Source: Selenomonas sp. TAMA-11512 (lineage in GTDB: Bacteria; Bacillota; Negativicutes; Selenomonadales; Selenomonadaceae). Taken from it: a stretch of DNA of 64,000 bases. The notes under the pieces were generated by a model. That model was given only the letters and a program-made list of their open reading frames with translations. It ran no database searches and was not told the origin of the DNA. The number at the start of each line of letters is the position of its first letter. Position 1 is the first letter of the stretch. Below, piece after piece: positions 42,941-51,320 of this stretch. The position numbers and the translations under genes were made by a program. The stretch covers positions 2,154,501-2,218,500 of the forward strand of contig NZ_AP029018.1 in NCBI RefSeq assembly GCF_037076525.1, in the 5' to 3' direction.

Positions 42941-44839
42941 TCACTTCCCCAAATACCGCTCCGTCACGGCGAGGAAGGTTCGGTAATCGGGATTTGCCGT
43001 GATCTTCTCAAACCAGCCGCGGGCCTTAAAGAGCTTTGCAAAGTAGTCCCACAGTTGAAACGACTGCGGATTATTTTTTCCTATATGCAGCAGGATGACA
43101 AGCCGGACGGGATTTCTCTCCTCGTCCCAGACGATCGGCGATTTGGGAATCGCAACGGCGACAAAGGTATCGGACGATACGGCCTCTAGGGGATGCGCCA
43201 TCGCAATCCCCTTTGAAAATACCGTACTGCCGATGGCTTCCCTTGCGAGAACCGCTTCCGTAAGCCCCTCCACGTCATAGATCCCCGCCGCCGCACCGGA
43301 CAGGAGCGAGAGGCACGCTTCCTTATCCTCCGGCGCCTCGGTGAAGAAGAGCGATTCGTGAAAAATCCCCACCACATCTTCCGTCGTCTTGAAACCATCG
43401 ATGAGCATCTTGATGTTTTTCCGATCGTTTTCCGTCGGAAACAGGCTGATGTGCATGGCGAGCCCGCGCTCATAAAAGAGATTTTTCTCCGTCGTCAGGA
43501 AGATATCGTAATCATCCAGGAGCCTGTCATCGACTTCGCTCTCCTGCGCGAAGTCGAGCGTCGCAATATCGTCCTTAAACCACGTAAAGAGCACCGAGCG
43601 CAAAATCACGGTCATGCTTCGCTTTAAAGAGGACAGAACCAGCACGCGCCGCTGCACCTTCTTGGCGCGGATCTCCATGAGCGCGCCGTAGAAGTGCGCT
43701 GCAATCAGGGCAATCTCATCCTCAATGAGCGCCTCGCCATACTTCTCCCGCAGGAGGAAGGCAAAGTAGGAGGCTATCTCAAAGCCGAGCATGAACTCCT
43801 CTTTGATGGAGGAGAGCGCCTGGTTCTTGACCTGGTTGTGATAGCGCATGCGAATGACGAGCGGCACGCAATGGAGCGCCAACGCGATGCGCAGGTCGAT
43901 GTTGTTCGTAAAGTCAATGCCGTAGTGCTGCTTGATCTTCTGAAAAGCCGTATCGAGAAAGGCATCCATTTCACTCGTGATGATTTCATCCGACGCATAG
44001 ACCGCCTGCCCCATCAAAAAGAGCGCGAAGCTCCTGACCTCCGCATCGGTGATTCGCACAAAGAAGCGTGCACGCAGTTCGCCCATGACGACCGCGCTGA
44101 TGGAGACGAACCGCTCCTGCGGCTCCTCCCGCCCGAGCTCCGCATCCTGTATGTAAAAATGCTGCTGGACGCGGTGCAGGATGACAGCCAGCTGCAATAC
44201 GGCGTTATTGAAGTCCATGTCGGAGATCACATACTTATGCGACATAAAGGCATCGACAAGGACGCTGCGGAGGAAGGAAATCCTCTCTAAGTCAAGCACA
44301 TCCGCTTCTCTCACCACATCTCCCAAGAGGTGCGTAAGCGCCAGGGCATTTTGTGAAAGCGCCCGACGCTTTGCCGTCTCAGAGCCCCTGATCGAAATGC
44401 GTCCGTGTTTCCGTTCCAGTCGGAGGTCAAAGCGCGACAACTCCTTCTTTGCCTCTCTCATGTCAATCGCAAGCGAGGACGAGGAGATATGCAGCGCATC
44501 CTCCAGATCGTAGAGAGAAACATCCCGGAATTTCTCCAAGAGCATATAGATCATCAGTGTCACGCGATTTTCCATCGTGTCTCTCTCCGACACACGCCCC
44601 TTGTCCAACCAGTCGAGCATCTTCGACGCATCCGTGACCTCGATGTAGGTGCCCTTCCCGCGGTCTGCGTGGAATCGGGCGAATCCCTCTCCTTCCACCT
44701 CCCTGCGGATGGACTTGAGATCATCCTGCATCGTCCGCACGCTGACCTGATATTCTTTGGCAAGGGAAGTCGCCGTATAGTACCGGCCGCTGTTTTTACA
44801 CAGTACCTCTAAAATGTCTAACTGTCTTTGGTTCAGCAA
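42941..44839 (-). CDS. PRD-domain transcriptional regulator (MtlR/LicR-like) with IIA-like domain
   Basis: A 632-residue activator controlled by PTS phosphorylation. Two N-terminal HTH domains (about 1-60 and 85-160) precede PRD1 (about 185-290) and PRD2 (about 300-400, histidines in HCVPLVIRMRY and AAHFYGALME). A IIB-like segment follows (RVLVLSSLKRSMTV); it lacks the usual cysteine. The C-terminal EIIA-like domain has its likely phospho-histidine in KGIAMAHPLEAV. The start is a TTG at 44839, eight bases after a run of ten G. As the last gene of the PTS operon it probably regulates that operon and the divergent aldolase. Confidence 0.88.
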   Translation of the reverse strand: MLNQRQLDILEVLCKNSGRYYTATSLAKEYQVSVRTMQDDLKSIRREVEGEGFARFHADRGKGTYIEVTDASKMLDWLDKGRVSERDTMENRVTLMIYMLLEKFRDVSLYDLEDALHISSSSLAIDMREAKKELSRFDLRLERKHGRISIRGSETAKRRALSQNALALTHLLGDVVREADVLDLERISFLRSVLVDAFMSHKYVISDMDFNNAVLQLAVILHRVQQHFYIQDAELGREEPQERFVSISAVVMGELRARFFVRITDAEVRSFALFLMGQAVYASDEIITSEMDAFLDTAFQKIKQHYGIDFTNNIDLRIALALHCVPLVIRMRYHNQVKNQALSSIKEEFMLGFEIASYFAFLLREKYGEALIEDEIALIAAHFYGALMEIRAKKVQRRVLVLSSLKRSMTVILRSVLFTWFKDDIATLDFAQESEVDDRLLDDYDIFLTTEKNLFYERGLAMHISLFPTENDRKNIKMLIDGFKTTEDVVGIFHESLFFTEAPEDKEACLSLLSGAAAGIYDVEGLTEAVLAREAIGSTVFSKGIAMAHPLEAVSSDTFVAVAIPKSPIVWDEERNPVRLVILLHIGKNNPQSFQLWDYFAKLFKARGWFEKITANPDYRTFLAVTERYLGK

Positions 44840-44846
44840 GATGTCT

Positions 44847-44856
44847 CCCCCCCCCC
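44847..44856 (-). promoter_or_regulatory. G10 homopolymer at the ribosome site of the PRD regulator
   Basis: Ten consecutive G on the coding strand occupy the Shine-Dalgarno position, ending 7 bases before the TTG start (GGGGGAGACATC-TTG). Such tracts slip readily, which would alter the SD spacing and the frame of an upstream TTG. Confidence 0.6.
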
Positions 44857-44869
44857 GCGATACAAGTAC

Positions 44870-46333
44870 TTAATATGGACGCAGCGCATCATGCAGGCCC
44901 TTAAACAGGCGATACTTTTGGCGGTAGCGAGCGGCAATGACGGGACAGGGCGCGTACAGGCTCCTGTCTCCCCTTTCCTTCGTCTCTACCTCCAAAGGCT
45001 CGCCGACGCAGCACCTCGCCAGCCGCACGGCGCCGAGTACGGCATCCCCGCTGCTGCCTGTCCGCACCTCTGTCTCCAGGACGTTGGCGAGGATCTCCAG
45101 CCAAAGCGGATTCTTCGCGCCGCCTCCCGTGACGAGCAGCGGCAGGAGCTTGCTCTTCGGCACCTCCATCTCCTCAACGAGGCGCTTGACACCGAAGGCA
45201 ATCCCCTCAAATATGGAAATGAGCATATCACGGCGCCTCGTCTCGGCGCCCAGTCCGATAAACGCGGCGCGGAGGCCGGGTGCCTGATAAATGGTCTTAT
45301 CCCCCATCAAATAAGGATAGAAGAGAAGCCTTCCCTCTCCCAGCTTGGAAGCATCAAACCCTGACAGCTCCTCATCAAACGACGCACCTCCCAATATTTC
45401 CTTCATCCACCAGTCGATCGTATTTCCGACCGATTGCAGGACGCCCTGCACCAGCATCCTCGGTGGCTCTCCGGAAATGGAAAAGGCGATGTGTTTTCCC
45501 TTTTTCTCAAAGTCCGCCTCTTCTCTTTCAAAAATCAATACACCTGATGTCCCAAGCGACAGGGCTGCGCGCCCCGTTCCCAGGATCCCCATGGAGAGCG
45601 CCGCTGCCGCATTATCCCCCGTGCCGACCGTGACAGGTATCGCCCCCAGACCATATTTTTCCCGGTAGGCTGGCAACAGTGTCCCTGCCGACACCCCCGA
45701 GGGGCGAATCGGCGGATAAATGTTCACGGAGAGTCCCAGCACGGCTCGCACCTCCTCCGACCACCTCTCTCGGCTGTAATCATAAAGAGACGAAGTGGAT
45801 GCATCGCAATAATCGGTAGATATTTCCCCCGTCAGTGCGTAGACTATATAGTCCGGACCGATCAAGAAATGCGCCAGCCGTTCAAAGTGGAACGGTTCCT
45901 CCTCCTTGAGCCAATAGAGGTTCATGGCAGGACTGCCTGTAGAAATCATACCATAAATGCCCGCCGGTGTCGGCGTCTCAGCGATTTTTTTTCTGACCTC
46001 CGCCACCATGTCCCTCGTGCGGACATCATTCCATAGGATGGCGGGTCGGATGCTCTCGCCGTCCCGATCCAGAAATACCGTCGTATGCATCTGTCCCGTG
46101 ACGCCGATGGCGGCGACACTTGCACGCTCTTCCGGAGAACCGCCGGCGAGGAGCTCAGAGAGCCCCTCCTCCAAAGTCTTTTGCCATACGCTTGGCGCAA
46201 TCTCATGATACTCCGTCTCCGGCACGGCATAGCGGTAAGTTTTTGAGCATTCGTTTTTTATCTCGCCCGCAGCATCCGCCCACAAGAGCTTCAAAGACGA
46301 AGTGCCTAGGTCAAGACCGATGTAGCTTTTCAT
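44870..46333 (-). CDS. FGGY-family carbohydrate kinase (xylulokinase-like)
   Basis: A 487-residue sugar kinase. IGLDLGTSSLKLLWAD is the phosphate-1 motif, IGVTGQMHTTVFLD and RPAILWNDVRTRDM the sugar-binding region, and VTVGTGDNAAAALSMG and LSLGTSGVLIF the FGGY second-domain motifs; VTGGGAKNPLWLEILANV follows. The pattern is closest to xylulokinases, so a ketopentose is the likely substrate. Its ATG overlaps the dehydrogenase TGA, showing coupling. A kinase beside a PTS is unusual because the PTS already phosphorylates its cargo. Confidence 0.85.
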   Translation of the reverse strand: MKSYIGLDLGTSSLKLLWADAAGEIKNECSKTYRYAVPETEYHEIAPSVWQKTLEEGLSELLAGGSPEERASVAAIGVTGQMHTTVFLDRDGESIRPAILWNDVRTRDMVAEVRKKIAETPTPAGIYGMISTGSPAMNLYWLKEEEPFHFERLAHFLIGPDYIVYALTGEISTDYCDASTSSLYDYSRERWSEEVRAVLGLSVNIYPPIRPSGVSAGTLLPAYREKYGLGAIPVTVGTGDNAAAALSMGILGTGRAALSLGTSGVLIFEREEADFEKKGKHIAFSISGEPPRMLVQGVLQSVGNTIDWWMKEILGGASFDEELSGFDASKLGEGRLLFYPYLMGDKTIYQAPGLRAAFIGLGAETRRRDMLISIFEGIAFGVKRLVEEMEVPKSKLLPLLVTGGGAKNPLWLEILANVLETEVRTGSSGDAVLGAVRLARCCVGEPLEVETKERGDRSLYAPCPVIAARYRQKYRLFKGLHDALRPY

Positions 46334-47382
46334 CCTGCATCTCCGAAATCCAAGAGCACCTTGTATGTGTCCGGACGCATCGCGCACGCCATCGCATCGC
46401 CGAAGTCCCTGTAGCTGTAGACCGCTTCGATGAGCGACGTCGGATCGATGATCCTCTTGGACAGCAACATCACCGACTCATGGTAGGCGCGAATCGTCGG
46501 GCTGACAGCACCTGTGATGTTGACCTGATGCGAATGGACACGTCCGAGATCTACAGGCACAGGTGTATTCGGGTGAATGGAGGAAAACATCACGACCGTG
46601 CCGCCGGGTGCCGTCATGGCGATCGCCTGTTCGGCAATCGCCGGAGCCGCCGTCGTATTATAGACGATGTCCGCGCCACGCCCGCTCGTGAGAGACGCAA
46701 CCTGCGCTTGCACATCCTCGCTGCCGGGGTCAAATGCAAAGGCTGCGCCGAGTCTCAGTGCCTTTTCCCTGCGCTCTGCCAGAGGCTCCGAGAGGATAAC
46801 GCGGGCTCCCCTGACCCTCGCTACCATCACATGGAGCAACCCCATTGTACCGCCGCCGATGACGAGAGCGTCGTCCCCCATGCGGAGAGGCGTTCGGTTG
46901 ACACTGTTGACGACGCACGCCAAGGGCTCGGTAAACGCAATTGTCTTGAAATCCGTTTCCTCGGGATAGATGAAGAGATCCTCCACTTTAGCAATCACAT
47001 ACTGTGCAAATCCCTTGTAGCCGGAGACAGCTCCCGGATTTTGGAATGTCTTGTTCGTCGGCAGCGTTTCGCAGATATTCTCCTCGCCGCGCTTGCATAA
47101 GTAGCAAGACTTGCAGTTATCTATGATATAGGCGACGGCCTTCTGGCCAGCCCTGTACCGACTGCTGTCGATGCCCTCACCGAGCTTCTCAATCGTACCG
47201 CCGTATTCATGTCCGCCGATGCGAGGATAGGTGTAGCTGCACTCACCCTTGAAGTCGCGGATATCGTTCGTGCAGATGCCGGACATCTCGATCCTGAGGC
47301 GAACCTCTCCGGGCCCCGGCTCCGGTGTCGGCAGATCGGCAATTGAAAAATCCCCTGGGCTGTTTAACAGAACTGCTTTCAT
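46330..47382 (-). CDS. Zinc-dependent medium-chain polyol dehydrogenase
   Basis: A 350-residue MDR-family dehydrogenase. The catalytic zinc site includes GICTNDIRD and GGHEYGG; the structural zinc site is CKSCYLCKRGEENIC; the Rossmann fold has VIGGGTMGLLHVMVAR. It resembles sorbitol and galactitol-1-phosphate dehydrogenases, so it probably oxidises the polyol or polyol phosphate taken up by the adjacent PTS. The start at 47382 is eight bases after AAGGGG; the ATG at 47391 is too close. It lies 12 bp from the IID gene. Confidence 0.87.
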   Translation of the reverse strand: MKAVLLNSPGDFSIADLPTPEPGPGEVRLRIEMSGICTNDIRDFKGECSYTYPRIGGHEYGGTIEKLGEGIDSSRYRAGQKAVAYIIDNCKSCYLCKRGEENICETLPTNKTFQNPGAVSGYKGFAQYVIAKVEDLFIYPEETDFKTIAFTEPLACVVNSVNRTPLRMGDDALVIGGGTMGLLHVMVARVRGARVILSEPLAERREKALRLGAAFAFDPGSEDVQAQVASLTSGRGADIVYNTTAAPAIAEQAIAMTAPGGTVVMFSSIHPNTPVPVDLGRVHSHQVNITGAVSPTIRAYHESVMLLSKRIIDPTSLIEAVYSYRDFGDAMACAMRPDTYKVLLDFGDAG

Positions 47383-47394
47383 TTCATCCACCCC

Positions 47395-48246
47395 TTAATA
47401 GGTTAGAATTCCTAGGAAACCGCACACGATCGACAGAGCGATAATGAGACCAATGATACGGATGCTGGTCCAGCGATTTTTCAACAGCCAGAAAATCCCC
47501 ATCGTAACCCCCAGAGGAAGGATATTCGGCATGACGTGATCGAGAAAGTCCTTTTGGATACTGAAGACCTGCGTCTCATTGACGATCTCGATGCCGCAGC
47601 TGACCTTGACATAGTTGACAATCAGGCCGCCCATGACCATGCATCCCATGACCGAAGCGCCTTTTAAAACCTTCTTCAAGGTGCCCTTTTCGATGAAGTC
47701 CATGATGGCATTCGCGCCCGCCCGGTAGCCGAACATGAAATTCGCATAGGAGAGGCTGTAAGCGGCAGTGACAATCGTGACGAAGTAGATGACGGCACCC
47801 CAGATATTGCCGGAGCCTGCGGTCGAGATATCAATGCATATGGCGAGGAGAATCGGGATGACCACACCCTGCCAGATGGTATCGCCAAGACCCGCGAGAG
47901 GACCCATGAGCGATGTCTTGATGTTCGTGATAAAGCTGTCGGGGATGTCTTCTCCCTTTGCCTTTTCTTCCTCCATGGCGATGATCATGCCGATGATACA
48001 GGCACCGAATTCGATATGGACATTGAAGAACTCGATCTCTCGCTTCATCAAAGCCTTGGCGGCCTCCGGATTGTGCTTGTAGAGACACTTGACGATGGGG
48101 ACGAAGACGTGCGCGACGACCTGTCCCATCATGCGCTCGTAGTTGTAGCAAGTCTGCGGGAACGTCTCCCAGATAAACCATGCCTTGCGGAGAGCTGATT
48201 TCGTGACCAGCTTTTCATCCTTTGCGATTGCGTCAGTCGTCATCAT
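47395..48246 (-). CDS. PTS mannose-family component IID
   Basis: A 283-residue membrane protein. FIWETFPQTCYNYERMMGQ and AFVMGLTAALEE-like IID core (here FGACIIGMIIAMEEEKAKGE), then SFITNIKTSLMGPLAGLGDT, are IID hallmarks; two or three membrane helices are near the C-terminus. IIC and IID form the translocation channel. The start at 48246 is six bases after AGAGGAGG; ATGs at 48252 and 48243 flank it. The start lies inside the last codons of IIC. Confidence 0.93.
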   Translation of the reverse strand: MMTTDAIAKDEKLVTKSALRKAWFIWETFPQTCYNYERMMGQVVAHVFVPIVKCLYKHNPEAAKALMKREIEFFNVHIEFGACIIGMIIAMEEEKAKGEDIPDSFITNIKTSLMGPLAGLGDTIWQGVVIPILLAICIDISTAGSGNIWGAVIYFVTIVTAAYSLSYANFMFGYRAGANAIMDFIEKGTLKKVLKGASVMGCMVMGGLIVNYVKVSCGIEIVNETQVFSIQKDFLDHVMPNILPLGVTMGIFWLLKNRWTSIRIIGLIIALSIVCGFLGILTY

Positions 48247-49018
48247 CGTCATCCTCCTCTGCAGCTGTTGTTACGGCTTCCATCGAGCTCGTGACCTGCA
48301 CGTAGATAATAGCGGTTAAGAGTGCGATCACGCCTAGGGTTAAGAGCGACAGGCCGGAGTAAACGGCTAGGATAAAGCCCAGGAACAAAAACACACGAGC
48401 CTCTCCCTTGTAGATGTACATGAGCGTGATGGCGATGCCGAGCGCCGGCATGATGCCGCCGATGACCTGGAAAATGGTGAGCGTCGTGCCCGAGAGCAGA
48501 TCGATAAATCCTTGGATGTACGCGGCTCCGAAATAAGCTGCCAGAGAGCAGGGAAGCACCGTCATGCAGAACGCCATCATCTGGGGATAGAGCACATTGG
48601 CACGCCAAATCTTATCATATTCTTCCCTCTCAATGTAGCGATCCGCCATGTGGACGAAGATGGAATCGAGGGTCATGCGGCCATACCATACGATGGTGCC
48701 AAGGACGCCGATGGGGACGGCGATGGCAAGAGCCGTCGCCGCATCCAGTCCGCCGGCGATGGCATACGTCGTACCGAGGACGCCGGCGAGCCCCATATCC
48801 GCCGGCATCGAACCGCCCGCAGACATAAAGCCGAGGTAAACGAGATTGATTGTACCGCCGACGACAGCTCCCTGCACAGGGTCGCCGAGAATGATGCCCG
48901 CAACAAGGCCGCAGACAAGCGGACGCTGCAGCGACCAGAGCCCGACAAAGGGGAGGTTACCAACAGCAAGCCAGTAAGTGATGCCGAGCAGGACGGCTTG
49001 GAAAACGGAAATATCCAT
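48233..49018 (-). CDS. PTS mannose-family component IIC
   Basis: A 261-residue polytopic protein with seven or eight hydrophobic segments. It starts MDISVFQAVLLGITYWLAVG; GLWSLQRPLVCGLVAGIILG and GTINLVYLGFMSAGGSMPAD are IIC signatures. The C-terminus is a run of acidic residues (AAEEDDDDDD) encoded by the DNA that also holds the IID ribosome site and start codons, an example of dense overlap. Confidence 0.93.
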   Translation of the reverse strand: MDISVFQAVLLGITYWLAVGNLPFVGLWSLQRPLVCGLVAGIILGDPVQGAVVGGTINLVYLGFMSAGGSMPADMGLAGVLGTTYAIAGGLDAATALAIAVPIGVLGTIVWYGRMTLDSIFVHMADRYIEREEYDKIWRANVLYPQMMAFCMTVLPCSLAAYFGAAYIQGFIDLLSGTTLTIFQVIGGIMPALGIAITLMYIYKGEARVFLFLGFILAVYSGLSLLTLGVIALLTAIIYVQVTSSMEAVTTAAEEDDDDDD

Positions 49019-49035
49019 GGATGTTCGCTCCTTTC

Positions 49036-49512
49036 TTAAACGGCAGTCATAGCTTCGATGATTTGCTGTTCAGGCACCAGTTGATAATAAACGCGCACGC
49101 CCCTCGCATCGAGACGCTTGATCGCCTCTATCTCCTCCTCGTCGCAGGCGACATTCTTGATGAATGTTCTGCGTGCGTCGCGAAGCCCCATACCGCCGAG
49201 GTTGACCTCCTTGAGCCCGATGCCGCCCTCAACGAGCCTGAGGAATGTGATCGGCGTCTTTGTTAGGATCATCATGCGCTCATCCTTCTTCGGATCGCCC
49301 TTGAGCTTCTCGACCGCCGTCGCAACGCTCCAGACAAAGCACTTGACGCCCTCCGGCGCAAGCCCCTTGATCACGCGCGTGTTGAACGCGTCCGCTGCGA
49401 CCCCGTCATCGACAACGGCAATGCGATTGACCGAGAGCGTCGGCGTCCAGACCGATACGACCTCGCCATGGATGAGCCGATCATCGACTCTTGCCAATAC
49501 CACGTTTCTCAT
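49036..49512 (-). CDS. PTS mannose-family component IIB
   Basis: A 158-residue cytoplasmic IIB. VLARVDDRLIHGEVVSVW carries the phospho-histidine at about residue 15, and KECNLGGM-type motif (here KEVNLGGMGLRDARR) follows. It accepts phosphate from IIA and passes it to the sugar in the IIC/IID channel. The gene is 17 bp upstream of IIC. Confidence 0.94.
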   Translation of the reverse strand: MRNVVLARVDDRLIHGEVVSVWTPTLSVNRIAVVDDGVAADAFNTRVIKGLAPEGVKCFVWSVATAVEKLKGDPKKDERMMILTKTPITFLRLVEGGIGLKEVNLGGMGLRDARRTFIKNVACDEEEIEAIKRLDARGVRVYYQLVPEQQIIEAMTAV

Positions 49513-49515
49513 GAT

Positions 49516-49938
49516 TCAGTCCTCCTCTGCACCGTCTGCTGCTTCCAGCATTCTTCTTACGTCTTTAATCGTACCGGCAGCCTTTGCCATCGCATCCTCG
49601 CACAGCTCCGCGGCAGTCTTTCCGCTCATGCGGCCGACCAGCATGACGACGAGGAGCGGCAGATTGATCCCGGTTATATGGTAGAAATCGAAATGCTCCG
49701 TGAGCTCCACCGCCACATTGAACGGCGTCCCGTGGAAGAGATCGGAAAGGACGATGATCTCATCTCCCTCCGCCCGGCTCTCGAGCTCCTTCCTTATATT
49801 CTCCAGCAAGACGCTTCGATCATCCTCCGGCTGCAGCCCGTAGGCGACGAGCCCCTCCTGCCGGCCCGCAAGCATCTGTGCGCTGTGCACCATGCCGGCA
49901 GCCATATTGCCGTGAGAGACAACTACCATTTTGACCAT
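49516..49938 (-). CDS. PTS mannose-family component IIA
   Basis: A 140-residue IIA. VKMVVVSHGNMAAGMVHSAQ has the phospho-histidine at about residue 9, and VLSDLFHGTPFNVAV is the second conserved segment. The start at 49938 follows AAGGGAG. It is the first gene of the operon and lies opposite the aldolase gene across a 256-bp divergent promoter region. Confidence 0.94.
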   Translation of the reverse strand: MVKMVVVSHGNMAAGMVHSAQMLAGRQEGLVAYGLQPEDDRSVLLENIRKELESRAEGDEIIVLSDLFHGTPFNVAVELTEHFDFYHITGINLPLLVVMLVGRMSGKTAAELCEDAMAKAAGTIKDVRRMLEAADGAEED

Positions 49939-50034
49939 GCGCTTTCTCCCTTTCCTCGTTTTCCTTGTCCTGCGAACCTGTCGTTTGCATGGTTGTATCT
50001 TAGCACGAGATCGGTGGCTCGTTTTATGAACTTC

Positions 50035-50053
50035 TTGCATAAACTTTACGCAA
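50035..50053. promoter_or_regulatory. Candidate operator: 19-bp inverted repeat in the divergent PTS/aldolase promoter region
   Basis: TTGCATAAACTTTACGCAA is a 9-1-9 inverted repeat with one mismatch. Its right half recurs as a direct copy, CTTTACGCAA, at 50088-50097, 44 bp away. A TATACT -10-like hexamer for the aldolase gene is at 50130. Confidence 0.5.
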
Positions 50054-50194
50054 TTTTCTAATAAAATTGAAAAGATATGTACAGCATCTTTACGCAACAA
50101 GTCAATAGCATGCATTCCTCCCTTTTCTTTATACTGATAGACAGCATCGGGGCAACGCCCCATCTCTCTTCTATAGCAAAGGAGCGAAGCATCT

Positions 50195-51028
50195 ATGAAA
50201 ATTGTCAACGGCTTTGACCTGTTCAGACACGCAAGGGAAAAAGGCTGCATCCTGCCGGCCTTCAACACGACGAACCTCGAAATGACCTACGGTATCGTAC
50301 AGGGTCTGCAGAACGCAGCGATGCCCGGCATGGTACAGATCTCAACCAACAATCTTCGCCTCTCCGATCCGGACACCATTGTCTACCTGATGAAGAAGGC
50401 GCTCTACAAAAAAGACGTCCCCGTCGCTCTCCACCTCGACCACGGCAAGAGCTATGAGAATGCCTGTGAATGCGTCGATGCAGGCTTTACCTCCATCATG
50501 ATCGACGCCTCTCACCTTCCTTTTGAAGAGAATGTCACCACGGTCCGCAAGACCGTCGAATACTGCCATTTCTACGGCGTTCCCGTCGAGGCGGAACTCG
50601 GCTGCATCGGAGGCAAAGAAGACGACATCCTAAACGAAGCCGATGCCAAAACGGATCCGGATATGGTACGGGACTTCGTTGCGCGTACAGGCTGCGATAT
50701 CCTCGCCGTTGCTGTCGGCAACGTCCACGGGCTCGACGCTGTGCCCCATATCGACCTTCCCCTCTTAGAGCAGATTTCCAAGATTTCACCCGTCCCGCTT
50801 GTCCTTCATGGAGACTCAGGCATCCCCTTTGAAATCATTCGTGAAGCCCGCAGGCACAACCTCATCAAGATCAACTACGGCGCCGATCTCCGCCGCGCCT
50901 TCGTCGCCTCCTTCGGCGAGCCTTACAAAAATCTAAAAAACGCCACGGATGTCATCAGCTACAGTCTCGCCGGCATCGCCGCTGTCGCCGAAAAGACGGA
51001 ATTCCTTGTCAAGTCCATCAACGAATAG
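50195..51028 (+). CDS. Class II ketose-bisphosphate aldolase
   Basis: A 277-residue zinc aldolase of the FbaA/GatY/KbaY family, which splits fructose- or tagatose-1,6-bisphosphate into triose phosphates. GCILPAFNTTNLEMTYGIV, ALHLDHGKSYENACECVD with zinc/catalytic residues, VEAELGCIGGKEDD and LVLHGDSGIPFEIIREA are visible, in the right order. The start follows AAAGGAGCG. It is divergent from the PTS operon, suggesting it degrades the sugar phosphate made there; fructose versus tagatose specificity is not readable. Confidence 0.9.
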   Translation: MKIVNGFDLFRHAREKGCILPAFNTTNLEMTYGIVQGLQNAAMPGMVQISTNNLRLSDPDTIVYLMKKALYKKDVPVALHLDHGKSYENACECVDAGFTSIMIDASHLPFEENVTTVRKTVEYCHFYGVPVEAELGCIGGKEDDILNEADAKTDPDMVRDFVARTGCDILAVAVGNVHGLDAVPHIDLPLLEQISKISPVPLVLHGDSGIPFEIIREARRHNLIKINYGADLRRAFVASFGEPYKNLKNATDVISYSLAGIAAVAEKTEFLVKSINE

Positions 51029-51129
51029 CTTTCAAAACCATTTTCCCTGCACGTCGAATCGTCAAGCAAAGTGCAGTGCCCGCAAAGCGTCACGTCTGCA
51101 TGATTCATTTGCCATGAAAAATATAGAGC

Positions 51130-51229
51130 TTTGTTTGACGGCCTTCTTCACGGCTTCGGCACAGGCGATCACACCGTCGCCGCCGGATGGATCGACCGCG
51201 CCGTCCTCTTTTAGCAGGGTCAGCGCTGA
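51130..51229 (+). pseudogene. Decayed 3' fragment of a paralogue of the lipoprotein hydrolase
   Basis: The segment encodes GLLHGFGTGDHTVAAGWIDR, nearly identical to the end of the hydrolase at 41738-42733 (GLLHGFGAGDRTVAAGWIDR), but an in-frame TAG interrupts it before the matching GQR end. Nothing upstream resembles the rest of that gene. Confidence 0.8.
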
Positions 51230-51274
51230 TGCGCTCGCTGCCTTTTTATACGCTGAAACCATCGATTGCATAAT

Positions 51275-51320
51275 ATGAACGCAGGAGGCTTATACAGCTG
51301 TATAAGCCTCCTGCGTTCAT
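51275..51320. terminator. Perfect 46-bp palindrome between the hydrolase fragment and the DeoR gene
   Basis: The two 23-bp halves are exact inverted copies (ATGAACGCAGGAGGCTTATA and its complement). It sits at the DeoR stop codon and after the aldolase, so it may terminate both convergent transcripts; it has no long T tract. Confidence 0.55.

Noticed and set aside
49939-50194. Sigma-54 (-24/-12) promoter, as found before many mannose-family PTS operons
   Set aside because: No TGGCAC-N5-TTGC-like pair was found, and the local regulator lacks an AAA+ sigma-54 activation domain.
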